Part shown: in pieces, positions 53,460 through 60,701 of the stretch
Numbering within the stretch: position 1 is the stretch's first letter
Layout: the number at the start of each line of letters is the position of its first letter
From: Lysobacteraceae bacterium
GTDB lineage: Bacteria; Pseudomonadota; Gammaproteobacteria; Xanthomonadales; Rhodanobacteraceae
DNA: 60,701 bases
Direction of reading: 5' to 3'
Assembly: GCA_028871555.1 (NCBI GenBank)
Contig: JAGWNA010000014.1
Location: 1 to 60,701, forward strand
Made by a program: the position numbers and the translations under genes
Notes under the pieces: generated by a model
Seen by the model: the letters and a program-made list of their open reading frames with translations, nothing else
Databases searched by the model: none
What the model was told of the DNA's origin: nothing

Positions 53460-54473
53460 TCAGCTCCCCGCCTCCAGCACAATCCGGTAACGCGCCTTGC
53501 CCGCTTCGAGATGGGCGAGCGCTTCGTTGACCTTGCTCATCGGGAACATCTCCACCTGCGGGCGGATGTCGTGGCGGGCGGCGAAGTCGAGCATGCGGGC
53601 GATGTCGACCGGCGAGCCGGTGGGCGAGCCGGAGACCTCGCGCTGCTTGCCGATCAGGCTGAATGCGGGTACCGGGATCGGCTCCAGCACGGCGCCTACC
53701 ACGTGCATGCGGCCTTTCGGGGCGAGCGTGCCGAGCAGTGCGCTCCAGTCCATCGGCACGTTGACGGTGACCAGCAGCAGGTCGAGCGAGCCGGCGATCG
53801 CGGCGATGGCATCGCCGTCGCGGCTGGCCACCACGCGGTGGGCGCCGAAGCCGCGCGCCTCGTCGGCCTTGGCCATGGTGGAGGTGAACGCGGTGACCTC
53901 GCAGCCCCAGGCGGCGGCGAACTTCACCGCCATGTGGCCGAGCCCGCCGATGCCGACCACACCGACGCGGGCGGTCGGCTTGATGTCGTATTCGAGGAAG
54001 GGTTTGAGCACGGTGATGCCGCCGCACAGCAGCGGGCCGGCGCTGGCCAGGTCGATGCCCTCGGGCAGCGGGATCGCCCACGCCCAGTGCGCGCGCACGG
54101 TGTCGGCGAAGCCGCCGTGGCGGCCGCCGATGGTGGCCACCAGCTCGCCGCAAAGATTCTGGTCGCCGGACAGGCAGGGCCGGCAGTGCATGCAGCTGCC
54201 GGCGGTCCAGCCGATGCCCACGCGCTGGCCCACGCGCAGCCCCCTGGCCAGCGAACCGGCCGCCGTCACCCGGCCGACGATCTCGTGGCCGGGGATGAAC
54301 GGGTAGCGCGACGCGCCCCACTCGTTGTGGATCATCGACAGGTCGGAGTGGCAGATGCCGCAGTAGTCGACGGCGACCTCGACCTCCTCGGCGCCGAGCC
54401 CGCCCACGTCGAAAGCCTGCCGTGCGAGCGGCTTGCCCGGTGCGCTGGCGGCCCAGCCATGGATCTTCGACAT
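53460..54473 (-). CDS. Zinc-dependent alcohol dehydrogenase (YahK/CAD-like)
   Basis: A 337-residue medium-chain dehydrogenase. Catalytic zinc is bound by Cys in CGICHSDL and His in PGHEIVGRV. The structural zinc lobe is CMHCRPCLSGDQNLC. The Rossmann motif GIGGLGHMAVKFA and the following TSTMAKADEA suggest NADP(H) preference, as in YahK and cinnamyl-alcohol dehydrogenase-like enzymes that reduce aldehydes. GGAGGAAC lies just before the ATG at 54473. It is divergent from the aldo-keto reductase, and the two may share a role in carbonyl detoxification. Confidence 0.93.
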   Translation of the reverse strand: MSKIHGWAASAPGKPLARQAFDVGGLGAEEVEVAVDYCGICHSDLSMIHNEWGASRYPFIPGHEIVGRVTAAGSLARGLRVGQRVGIGWTAGSCMHCRPCLSGDQNLCGELVATIGGRHGGFADTVRAHWAWAIPLPEGIDLASAGPLLCGGITVLKPFLEYDIKPTARVGVVGIGGLGHMAVKFAAAWGCEVTAFTSTMAKADEARGFGAHRVVASRDGDAIAAIAGSLDLLLVTVNVPMDWSALLGTLAPKGRMHVVGAVLEPIPVPAFSLIGKQREVSGSPTGSPVDIARMLDFAARHDIRPQVEMFPMSKVNEALAHLEAGKARYRIVLEAGS

Positions 54474-54621
54474 GGGATGTTCCTCCGGAAAGGCGTGTGG
54501 GCAGGCGGCCAGAATACGCCGATCCGCCGGTACCGGCAGCGTGACACGGGGCTCACGGGTGGACATGGCGACGCAACGCTGGGCATGCTTCCAATGTTCC
54601 CCGTTCCCGCAGGAGCCTCCC

Positions 54622-55596
54622 ATGCAATACCGCCGCCTCGGCACCACCGGCCTGCAACTGTCCGCGCTGTCGTTCGGCGCGTGGGTCACTTTCGGCCGGC
54701 AGGTCGATCGGGCGCAGGCGCGCGACATGCTGGCGCTGGCGCACGACCACGGCGTGAATTTCTTCGACAACGCCGAGACCTACAACAACGGCGTGGCCGA
54801 GCAGCTGATGGGCGACGTGATCGCCGACCTGCGCTTTCCGCGCGACAGCTACTGCGTCTCCAGCAAGGTGTTTTTCGGTGCGGTCGAGCACCCGCTGCCG
54901 ACCCAGCGCGGGCTGTCGCGCAAGCATGTGATCGAGGCCTGCCACCAGGCCTTGCAGCGCCTGCGGGTCGATTACCTGGATCTGTATTTCTGCCATCGTC
55001 CCGACCCGGACACGCCGATCGCGGAAACCGTGGCGGCGATGGATATGCTGATCCGCCAGGGCAAGGTGCTGTACTGGGGCACCAGCGAATGGCCGGCCGC
55101 GGCGATCCGCGAGGCGCACCGCATCGCCCGCGAACACCACCTCTGCGCGCCGGTGGTCGAGCAGCCGCAGTACAACCTGCTGCATCGCGAACGGGTGGAG
55201 GTGGAATACGCATCGCTGTACGACGCCTACGGCATGGGCACCACGATCTGGTCGCCGCTGGCGTCCGGCCTGCTCAGCGGCAAATACAACGACGGCGTGC
55301 CGGCCGGTTCGCGGCTGGCCCAGCCCGGGTACGAATGGCTGCGCGAGAGCGTGCTCGGGCAGGGCGACGAGCGCATCGGCAAGGTGCGCGCGCTGCAGCC
55401 GATCGCCGACGAGCTCGGTGCCAGCCTGGCGCAGCTGGCGATCGCGTGGTGCCTGCTCAATCGGCACGTCTCCAGCGTGATGCTGGGCGCCAGCCGGCGC
55501 GGGCAGCTGGAGCAGAACCTGGCTGCGCTGGATGTTTTGCCGCGCCTGGATACGGCCATCGCCGAGCGCATCCGGCGGATTGTCGGGGCGGCCTGA
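54622..55596 (+). CDS. Aldo-keto reductase, Kv-beta/YghZ-like
   Basis: A 324-residue TIM-barrel reductase. The catalytic tetrad is D49 and Y54 (FFDNAETYNNG), K82 (VSSKVFF) and H125 (LYFCHRPDP). NADPH-binding elements are WSPLASGLLSGKYN and the late VMLGASRRGQLEQNLAA. The start MQYRRLGTTGLQLSALSFG is typical of the voltage-gated potassium channel beta-subunit-related reductases, which reduce aldehydes and methylglyoxal. AGGAG is close upstream of the ATG. Confidence 0.93.
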   Translation: MQYRRLGTTGLQLSALSFGAWVTFGRQVDRAQARDMLALAHDHGVNFFDNAETYNNGVAEQLMGDVIADLRFPRDSYCVSSKVFFGAVEHPLPTQRGLSRKHVIEACHQALQRLRVDYLDLYFCHRPDPDTPIAETVAAMDMLIRQGKVLYWGTSEWPAAAIREAHRIAREHHLCAPVVEQPQYNLLHRERVEVEYASLYDAYGMGTTIWSPLASGLLSGKYNDGVPAGSRLAQPGYEWLRESVLGQGDERIGKVRALQPIADELGASLAQLAIAWCLLNRHVSSVMLGASRRGQLEQNLAALDVLPRLDTAIAERIRRIVGAA

Positions 55597-55693
55597 ATCG
55601 GCGAATCGTGACGTTGCGGGCGGTTGCGCGAAGCGGCCGATGAGCGGATTGCCGGGTGGACGTGCCGACGTGCGTCCGGCTTGTCCGTGGCAT

Positions 55694-55705
55694 TGTCCGC
55701 GGACA
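55694..55705. promoter_or_regulatory. Perfect palindrome, candidate activator site
   Basis: TGTCCGCGGACA, a 12-bp perfect palindrome, with a related half-site TTGTCCG at 55681-55687. It lies about 90 bases upstream of the predicted sigma-54 transcription start, a usual distance for an enhancer-binding protein site. Confidence 0.5.
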
Positions 55706-55760
55706 GTCACGCACATCGCCTGCTGCCGGCCAAGTCGTTGAAATAACGGCGGCCTGCGGC

Positions 55761-55776
55761 TGGCACGCGGATTGCT
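55761..55776 (+). promoter_or_regulatory. Sigma-54 (RpoN) -24/-12 promoter
   Basis: TGGCACG-CGGA-TTGCT matches the RpoN consensus TGGCACG-N4-TTGCW at every defined position, with the GG and GC dinucleotides separated by ten bases. Transcription should start near 55787, about 34 bases before the export-operon ATG. Confidence 0.88.
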
Positions 55777-55820
55777 GACTGCGTGTGGCGCCGCACTGCA
55801 TGCGGTCGGGGAAGGCATTG

Positions 55821-57092
55821 ATGATACGCGACACCTCCGCAACCGATCGACTGGTCGAGGTCAAACCCGATCGCCGGCGCCAGCTGATCCTGCTGGGCAG
55901 CGGCGTGATTGCGCTGGTCCTGCTGGTCTGGCTGGCACCGGGCATCGGACGGCTGTTTTCGGCCTCCGGCTCGGTCAGCAGTTCGCGCCTGTCGTTCGCC
56001 ACCGTCGAGCGCGGGCTGTTCGTGCGCGACATCGCCGCCGAAGGCAAGGTGGTGGCGGCGGTCAGCCCCACCTTGTACGCCGCCTCCGGCGGTGCGGTGA
56101 CGCTCAAGGTGCATGCCGGCGACACGGTAAAGAAGGGCCAGGTGCTGGCCACCATCGACAGTCCCGAGCTGACCAACAAGCTGGCGCAGGAAGAAAGCAA
56201 CGCCGACGCGATGGAAGTGGATTACCAGCGCGCACAGATCGACGCGCGCAAGCAGCGTTCGGCGCTGCAGAAGGCGTTCGACAATGCGCAGATCGACCAG
56301 CAGACCGCGCAGCGCGATCTGGAGCGCTACCAGAAGGCGTTCAAGCTCGGTGCGGTGCCGCAGATGGACGTCGATCGGGCGCAGGACGCACTGGACAAGG
56401 CGGAAATCACCGCGCAGCACGCCCGTTCCGATCTTGGCATGGACAACGCCAGCCTGAACTTCAATATCCAGTCGAAGAAACTCGCGCACGAACGCCAGCT
56501 GCTGCTGGTGGCCGATCTCAAGCGCCAGGTCGACGACCTCGACGTGAGATCGCCGGTCGACGGCCAGGTCGGCCAGCTGTTCGTCGCCGAGCGCGCCACC
56601 GTGGCCAAGGACGCGCAGCTGCTCAGCGTGATCGACCTGTCCGCGCTGCAGGTGGAGATGCAGGTGCCGGAAAGTTTCGCGCGCGATCTGGGCATCGGCA
56701 TGACCGGCGAGATCAGCGGCAACGGGCATGTCTGGAAAGGCATCGTCAGCGCGATCTCGCCCGAAGTGGTCAATGGCGAAGTGGCCGCGCGGCTGCGCTT
56801 CGAGGGCGACACGCCGAAGCAGCTGCGGCAGAACCAGCGCCTGTCGGTACGCGTGCTGCTGGACAGGCGCGACAACGTGCTGACCGTGCAGCGCGGCTCG
56901 TTCGTCGACGAATCCGGGGGCGGTTACGCCTACGTGGTGCATGACGGCATCGCGACGAAGACCCCGATCCGCGTGGGCGCCAGCAGCATCGACAAGGTGG
57001 AGATCCTGCAGGGCCTGAAGCAAGGCGACCGCATCGTGATTTCCGGCACCGACAACTTCAAGGGCGCGGCCACGGTCGCGATCAGCAACTGA
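55821..57092 (+). CDS. Periplasmic adaptor subunit of an ABC exporter (HlyD/MacA-like)
   Basis: A 423-residue membrane fusion protein. It has one N-terminal helix (LILLGSGVIALVLLVWLAPG), a lipoyl half (GGAVTLKVHAGDTVKKGQVL), a long alpha-hairpin coiled coil (about 115-220), the second lipoyl half (DVRSPVDGQVGQLFVAERAT), a beta-barrel and a membrane-proximal domain (GLKQGDRIVISGTDNFKGA). Such adaptors connect an inner-membrane ABC permease to an outer-membrane channel. It is the first gene after the sigma-54 promoter; GGGGAAGG precedes the ATG at 55821. Confidence 0.9.
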   Translation: MIRDTSATDRLVEVKPDRRRQLILLGSGVIALVLLVWLAPGIGRLFSASGSVSSSRLSFATVERGLFVRDIAAEGKVVAAVSPTLYAASGGAVTLKVHAGDTVKKGQVLATIDSPELTNKLAQEESNADAMEVDYQRAQIDARKQRSALQKAFDNAQIDQQTAQRDLERYQKAFKLGAVPQMDVDRAQDALDKAEITAQHARSDLGMDNASLNFNIQSKKLAHERQLLLVADLKRQVDDLDVRSPVDGQVGQLFVAERATVAKDAQLLSVIDLSALQVEMQVPESFARDLGIGMTGEISGNGHVWKGIVSAISPEVVNGEVAARLRFEGDTPKQLRQNQRLSVRVLLDRRDNVLTVQRGSFVDESGGGYAYVVHDGIATKTPIRVGASSIDKVEILQGLKQGDRIVISGTDNFKGAATVAISN

Positions 57093-57098
57093 CGATTT

Positions 57099-57126
57099 TC
57101 CCCTCCCCTGCGTGCAGGGGAGGGGG
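57099..57126. repeat. Single family-C hairpin
   Basis: CCCCTCCCCTGCGTGCAGGG then GAGGGG, a short relative of the family-C repeats, between the adaptor and ATPase genes. It may reduce read-through or protect the upstream message. Confidence 0.6.
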
Positions 57127-57157
57127 CAAGGCATCACCACCACCAAAGGACGCAACC

Positions 57158-57874
57158 ATGCTGAAGATGAGCCATCTGTCCAAGGTCTACCGCACCGAAG
57201 TGGTGGAAACCTATGCGCTGCGCGATTTCAACATCGACGTGAAAGAAGGCGAGTTCGTCGCCGTCACCGGCCCGTCCGGCTCGGGCAAGACCACCTTCCT
57301 CACCATCGCCGGCCTGCTGGAAACCTTCTCGGGCGGCGAGTACCACCTCGACGGCATCGAGGTCAGCAACCTCAACGACAACGCGCGCTCGCGGATCCGC
57401 AACGAGAAGATCGGCTTCATCTTCCAGGCGTTCAACCTGATCCCCGACCTCAACGTGTACGACAACATCGAGGTGCCGCTGCGCTACCGCGGCATGAAGG
57501 CCGCCGAGCGCAAGCAGCGGATCATGGATGCGCTCGAACGGGTCGGCCTGTCCTCGCGCGCCAGGCACTACCCGGCCGAACTATCCGGCGGTCAGCAGCA
57601 GCGCGTGGCGATCGCCCGCGCGCTGGCCGGTTCGCCGCGCCTGCTGCTGGCCGACGAGCCGACCGGCAACCTCGACACCCAGATGGCGCGCGGCGTGCTC
57701 GAACTGCTCGAGGAGATCCATCGCGACGGCGCCACCATCGTGATGGTCACCCACGATCCGGAACTGGCCGCGCGCGCGCAGCGCAACGTGCACATCATCG
57801 ACGGCCAGGTGGTGGATCTGGCCGAAGAGCCGCGCTTCCACGCGCACGCGGCCGCCCCCCAATCCCTCGCCTGA
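57158..57874 (+). CDS. ABC transporter ATP-binding protein (MacB/LolD type)
   Basis: A 238-residue ATPase: Walker A GPSGSGKTT, Q-loop FIFQAFNLIPDL, signature LSGGQQQRVAIARALA, Walker B LLLADEPTGNLD, and H-loop MVTHDPELA. The PTGNLD form and the spacing are those of the LolD/MacB/FtsE group that power mechanotransmission permeases rather than classic import or export channels. It partners with the two or more FtsX-type permeases that follow. Confidence 0.94.
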   Translation: MLKMSHLSKVYRTEVVETYALRDFNIDVKEGEFVAVTGPSGSGKTTFLTIAGLLETFSGGEYHLDGIEVSNLNDNARSRIRNEKIGFIFQAFNLIPDLNVYDNIEVPLRYRGMKAAERKQRIMDALERVGLSSRARHYPAELSGGQQQRVAIARALAGSPRLLLADEPTGNLDTQMARGVLELLEEIHRDGATIVMVTHDPELAARAQRNVHIIDGQVVDLAEEPRFHAHAAAPQSLA

Positions 57875-57923
57875 ACCCGGGCAGGAGCCCGCTCGAATGT
57901 CGCGGTCCAGGGGGGATTGACGC

Positions 57924-59234
57924 ATGCTCAGCTACTACCTCGAACTGGCCTTGCGCAGCTTGAGGCGCAACCCCGCACTCACCGCGCTGATGGTGATGGC
58001 GATCGGCTTCGGCGTGGCCGCGTCGATGATCACCTGGTCGGTGTTCCGCGCGGTGTCGGGCGATCCGATCCCGGACAAGTCGGCGCGACTGTTCACGCCG
58101 CAGATTGACGGCTGGGGGCCGCAGCAGAATCTCAAGGGCGAGCCGGCGGATGCGCTGAATTACACCGATGCCATGGTGCTGATGCGGGCGCACGAGGCGA
58201 AACGGCAGACGCTGCTGTATCCGGTGCAGCTGTCGGTGATGCCGGGCGGCGACCGCGATCTTCCGTTGGCCGCGAACGGCTACGCCGTCGGCGGAGACTT
58301 CTTCGCGATGTTCGAGGTGCCGTTCGAGTACGGCACTGGCTGGAGCGCGCAGGACGATCATGCGCGTGCCGCGGTGGTGGTGATCAGCGACCAACTCAAC
58401 CAGAAGCTGTTCGGCGGCGCCAATGGCGTGGGGCGTACGATCAACCTCGGTGGTCACGATTATCGTGTGGTTGGCGTGACCCGTCACTGGAACCCCAAGC
58501 CGCGCTTCTTCGACCTGTTCAGCACCCAGGGTTTCGAGGATGTATCGGACTTCTATATGCCGTTCACCCGTGCGCTGGACCTGGAGATGCGCACCGACGG
58601 CAGCAACAGCTGCCGCGGCAAGCTCACCTTCACCACTTGGGACGACTGGCTGCAGAGCAATTGCGTGTGGATCACGCCGTGGGTGGAGCTGGACAGCGCC
58701 GCCGATGTCGCGCGTTACCGCCATTTTCTCGAGAACTATGCCGCCGATCAGCAGCGCGCCGGTCGCTTCGACTGGGCACCCAACCTGCGCCTGCGTGACG
58801 TAGTGCAGTGGCTCGACCACGAGCGTGTGGTGCCGCCGGAAAGTCGCATCTCGTTCATGGTGGCGCTGGGCTTCTTCGTGATCTGTCTGGTCAACACCAT
58901 CGGCCTGCTGCTGGCGAAGTTCCTGCGTCGTGCCGGCGAGATCGGCGTGCGTCGCGCGCTGGGCGCCTCGCGTCGCCAGATCTACACGCAATATCTGATC
59001 GAGGCGGCTACCGTGGGCCTTGCCGGCGGAGTGCTGGGCCTGTTGCTCACCGCGGCAGGCGTGCCCGGCGTGGGTCTGCTGTTTCCGCCGCAGATCGCGC
59101 GGCTGGCACAGCTGGATCTTTCGCTGGTGGCGCTGACCTTTGCGGTCGCCATTTTCGCCACAGTGGCGGCGGCGTTCTATCCCGCCTGGCGTGCCGCGAA
59201 AGTGCAGCCAGCCTGGCAATTGAAGAGCAACTGA
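57924..59234 (+). CDS. ABC transporter permease, MacB/FtsX type (first copy)
   Basis: A 436-residue protein. It has one N-terminal helix (ALTALMVMAIGFGVAASMIT), a large periplasmic MacB_PCD-like domain (about 50-310) and three C-terminal helices (MVALGFFVICLVNTIGLLL, TVGLAGGVLGLLLTAAG, ALTFAVAIFATVAAAF). The cytoplasmic GEIGVRRALGASRRQIYTQ segment is the coupling helix typical of the family. The gene at 60525 is a close paralogue. Confidence 0.92.
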   Translation: MLSYYLELALRSLRRNPALTALMVMAIGFGVAASMITWSVFRAVSGDPIPDKSARLFTPQIDGWGPQQNLKGEPADALNYTDAMVLMRAHEAKRQTLLYPVQLSVMPGGDRDLPLAANGYAVGGDFFAMFEVPFEYGTGWSAQDDHARAAVVVISDQLNQKLFGGANGVGRTINLGGHDYRVVGVTRHWNPKPRFFDLFSTQGFEDVSDFYMPFTRALDLEMRTDGSNSCRGKLTFTTWDDWLQSNCVWITPWVELDSAADVARYRHFLENYAADQQRAGRFDWAPNLRLRDVVQWLDHERVVPPESRISFMVALGFFVICLVNTIGLLLAKFLRRAGEIGVRRALGASRRQIYTQYLIEAATVGLAGGVLGLLLTAAGVPGVGLLFPPQIARLAQLDLSLVALTFAVAIFATVAAAFYPAWRAAKVQPAWQLKSN

Positions 59235-59244
59235 GGCGGCGACG

Positions 59245-60477
59245 ATGCAGATCAGGCCCATCCTCGCCGCGCTGCGCCGCCACAAGGCCGGCACCGTGCT
59301 GATCGCGCTGCAGATCGCGTTGACCCTGGCGATCGTGTGCAACGCGCTGTTCATCATCCACGAGCGGCTGGCCAACATGTCCGAGGCCAGCGGCGTGGAC
59401 GAGGCCAACGTGTTCGTGATCAAGAACCAGTGGGCCGGCGACCGATCCACGCAACAGATCGACGCGCAGGTACGGAGCGACGTGCTCGCGCTGCGGCAAC
59501 TGCCCGGCGTGCGCGACGCGGCCCCCGCCAGCGGTTATCCATTGAAGGGTGGCGGCTGGGACAACTTCGTCACGATGACGCCCGACCAGGTCAAGCCGAC
59601 CACCGATTCCTCCGTGTACGGGAGCGACGAACACCTGCTCGACGCCCTGGGATTGCGGCTGATCGCGGGGCGCAACTTCCGTCCGGACGAGGTCGTCGTG
59701 ATGGGCACCCAGCAGGTGGTCATCCCGCCGGTGGTGATCGTGAGCAAGGCGCTGGCCGACCGCCTGTTTCCCGATGGCTCGGCGCTGGGCAAGTCGTTCT
59801 ACGCCATGAGTGCGACGCCGACCACGATCATCGGCATCGTCGATGAGCTGCACCGGCCAGGCGTGAACCAGTGGAACAGGCCCTATGCCGGGCAGTCGCT
59901 GATCTGGCCGCTGCGCCCGGATGATGCGCGCGGCATCTACTACATCGTGCGTGCCAAACCGGGCCGACTCGCCGCCGCGATGCGCGAGGCGCCGAAGGCG
60001 CTTTATGCGCAGGACCGCATGCGCATCATCGACCCCAAGGACGGCCTGTTGAGCTTTGCCCGGGTGCGCAGCCGCGTTTACGACCGCGACCGCGGCATGG
60101 CGATCCTGATGGGCATTGTCAGCATGGTGCTGCTGGCGATCACCGCCGCCGGCATCGTGGGCCTGACCAGCTTCTGGGTCGGCCAGCGGCGCAAGCAGAT
60201 CGGCGTGCGCCGCGCGCTGGGCGCCACCCGCGGCGACATCCTCAATTACTTCCTCACCGAGAACCTGCTGATCGGCCTCGGCGGGGTGTTTGTCGGCACG
60301 GTGCTGGCGATCGGCATCAACCTGTGGATGGTGGCCCGGTTCGAGATGGCGCGATTGTCGCTGGCCTATGTGGTGGCCGGCGTGGTCGCGCTGCTGCTGC
60401 TCGGCCAGGGCGCGGTGCTGGCACCGGCGCTGCGCGCCTCGCGCGTGTCGCCGGTGGAGGCGACGCGCTCGGCGTGA
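59245..60477 (+). CDS. ABC transporter permease, MacB/FtsX type (second, diverged)
   Basis: A 410-residue protein with the same layout: an N-terminal helix (AGTVLIALQIALTLAIVCNA), a periplasmic domain (about 45-285), three C-terminal helices (MGIVSMVLLAITAAGIVGLT; LLIGLGGVFVGTVLAIGI; AYVVAGVVALLLLGQGAVL) and RKQIGVRRALGATRGDILNY. It is only distantly similar to the preceding permease, so the two may form a heterodimer. It is 10 bp downstream of the first permease. Confidence 0.92.
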   Translation: MQIRPILAALRRHKAGTVLIALQIALTLAIVCNALFIIHERLANMSEASGVDEANVFVIKNQWAGDRSTQQIDAQVRSDVLALRQLPGVRDAAPASGYPLKGGGWDNFVTMTPDQVKPTTDSSVYGSDEHLLDALGLRLIAGRNFRPDEVVVMGTQQVVIPPVVIVSKALADRLFPDGSALGKSFYAMSATPTTIIGIVDELHRPGVNQWNRPYAGQSLIWPLRPDDARGIYYIVRAKPGRLAAAMREAPKALYAQDRMRIIDPKDGLLSFARVRSRVYDRDRGMAILMGIVSMVLLAITAAGIVGLTSFWVGQRRKQIGVRRALGATRGDILNYFLTENLLIGLGGVFVGTVLAIGINLWMVARFEMARLSLAYVVAGVVALLLLGQGAVLAPALRASRVSPVEATRSA

Positions 60478-60524
60478 CGAATACCGCCTCTCCCGCCGTG
60501 GAAAGGCCAACTTTGGAGATGCGC

Positions 60525-60701
60525 ATGTTCAGCTACTACCTTGAATTGGCGCTGCGCAGCTTGAGGCGCAGTCCCGGACTGACGGCATTGATGGTGATGA
60601 CCATCGCCTTCGGCGTGGCCGCGTCGATGACCACCTGGTCGGTGTTCCGTGCGGTGTCGGGCGATCCGATCCCGTGGAAGTCCGCGCGGCTGTTCGTGCC
60701 G
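60525..60701 (+). CDS. ABC transporter permease, third copy, 5' fragment (runs off the right edge)
   Basis: Only 59 codons are present, starting MFSYYLELALRSLRRSPGLT. It is nearly identical in this stretch to the permease at 57924 (MLSYYLELALRSLRRNPALT), including TWSVFRAVSGDPIP. A tandem duplication within the operon is therefore likely. GGAG seven bases upstream favours ATG 60525 over ATG 60519. Confidence 0.9.
   Translation, partial: MFSYYLELALRSLRRSPGLTALMVMTIAFGVAASMTTWSVFRAVSGDPIPWKSARLFVP

Overview
The window looks like a contiguous stretch of chromosome from a GC-rich gammaproteobacterium, most likely a member of the Xanthomonadales (Rhodanobacteraceae/Xanthomonadaceae, Rhodanobacter- or Dyella-like). 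This is inferred from the very high GC, the housekeeping set (purL, xerD-dsbC, pepA-holC, lptF-lptG, ribDEBH-nusB-thiL-pgpA), an intracellular PHB depolymerase, a MASE1 sensor protein, and several families of short dispersed palindromic repeats between genes. No rRNA, tRNA, IS transposase or CRISPR array was recognised.

Layout. 1-6.3 kb: 5' end of sdaA, a small glutaredoxin-like gene, a yceI-cytochrome b561-yceI operon, and a large ligand-sensing hybrid histidine kinase. 6.3-10.7 kb: pepA-holC, divergent from lptF-lptG. 10.7-12.4 kb: a visibly AT-richer island with an uncharacterised secreted protein and a small membrane protein. 12.4-29.4 kb: metabolic and housekeeping genes (ltaE, phaZ, RDD protein, xerD, dsbC, purL, a glycosyltransferase, an EamA transporter, def, pyrF, ettA, glyA). 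29.5-37.8 kb: nrdR and the riboflavin cluster, ribD - FMN riboswitch - ribE - ribB - ldcA - ribH - nusB - GNAT - thiL - pgpA. From ribH to pgpA the genes overlap by a few bases.

37.9-45.9 kb: a GAF-GAF-PAS-GGDEF-EAL protein, then class Ia ribonucleotide reductase. nrdA is preceded by a promoter carrying two NrdR-box-like sites and by a cobalamin riboswitch. A GIY-YIG nuclease gene, bracketed by palindromic repeat doublets, sits between nrdA and nrdB on the opposite strand. 45.9-50.8 kb: anti-sigma and ECF sigma factors, divergent from a secreted subtilase, a secreted octapeptide-repeat protein and an outer-membrane beta-barrel; this may be a cell-surface module. 51.1-55.6 kb: a MASE1 protein with a degenerate kinase core, a small secreted protein, a zinc alcohol dehydrogenase and an aldo-keto reductase. 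55.7-60.7 kb: a MacAB-like ABC export operon (adaptor, ATPase, two permeases and the start of a third that is a close copy of the first), preceded by an excellent sigma-54 promoter and an upstream palindrome.

Regulatory DNA is the most informative part of the window: the FMN riboswitch with mutually exclusive hairpins, the NrdR-plus-B12 double control of nrdAB (with nrdR itself 12 kb away), and the sigma-54 promoter. At least five short repeat families occur between genes; one copy is inserted in frame inside ribD, and another supplies the Shine-Dalgarno of a mini-ORF coupled to ribB.
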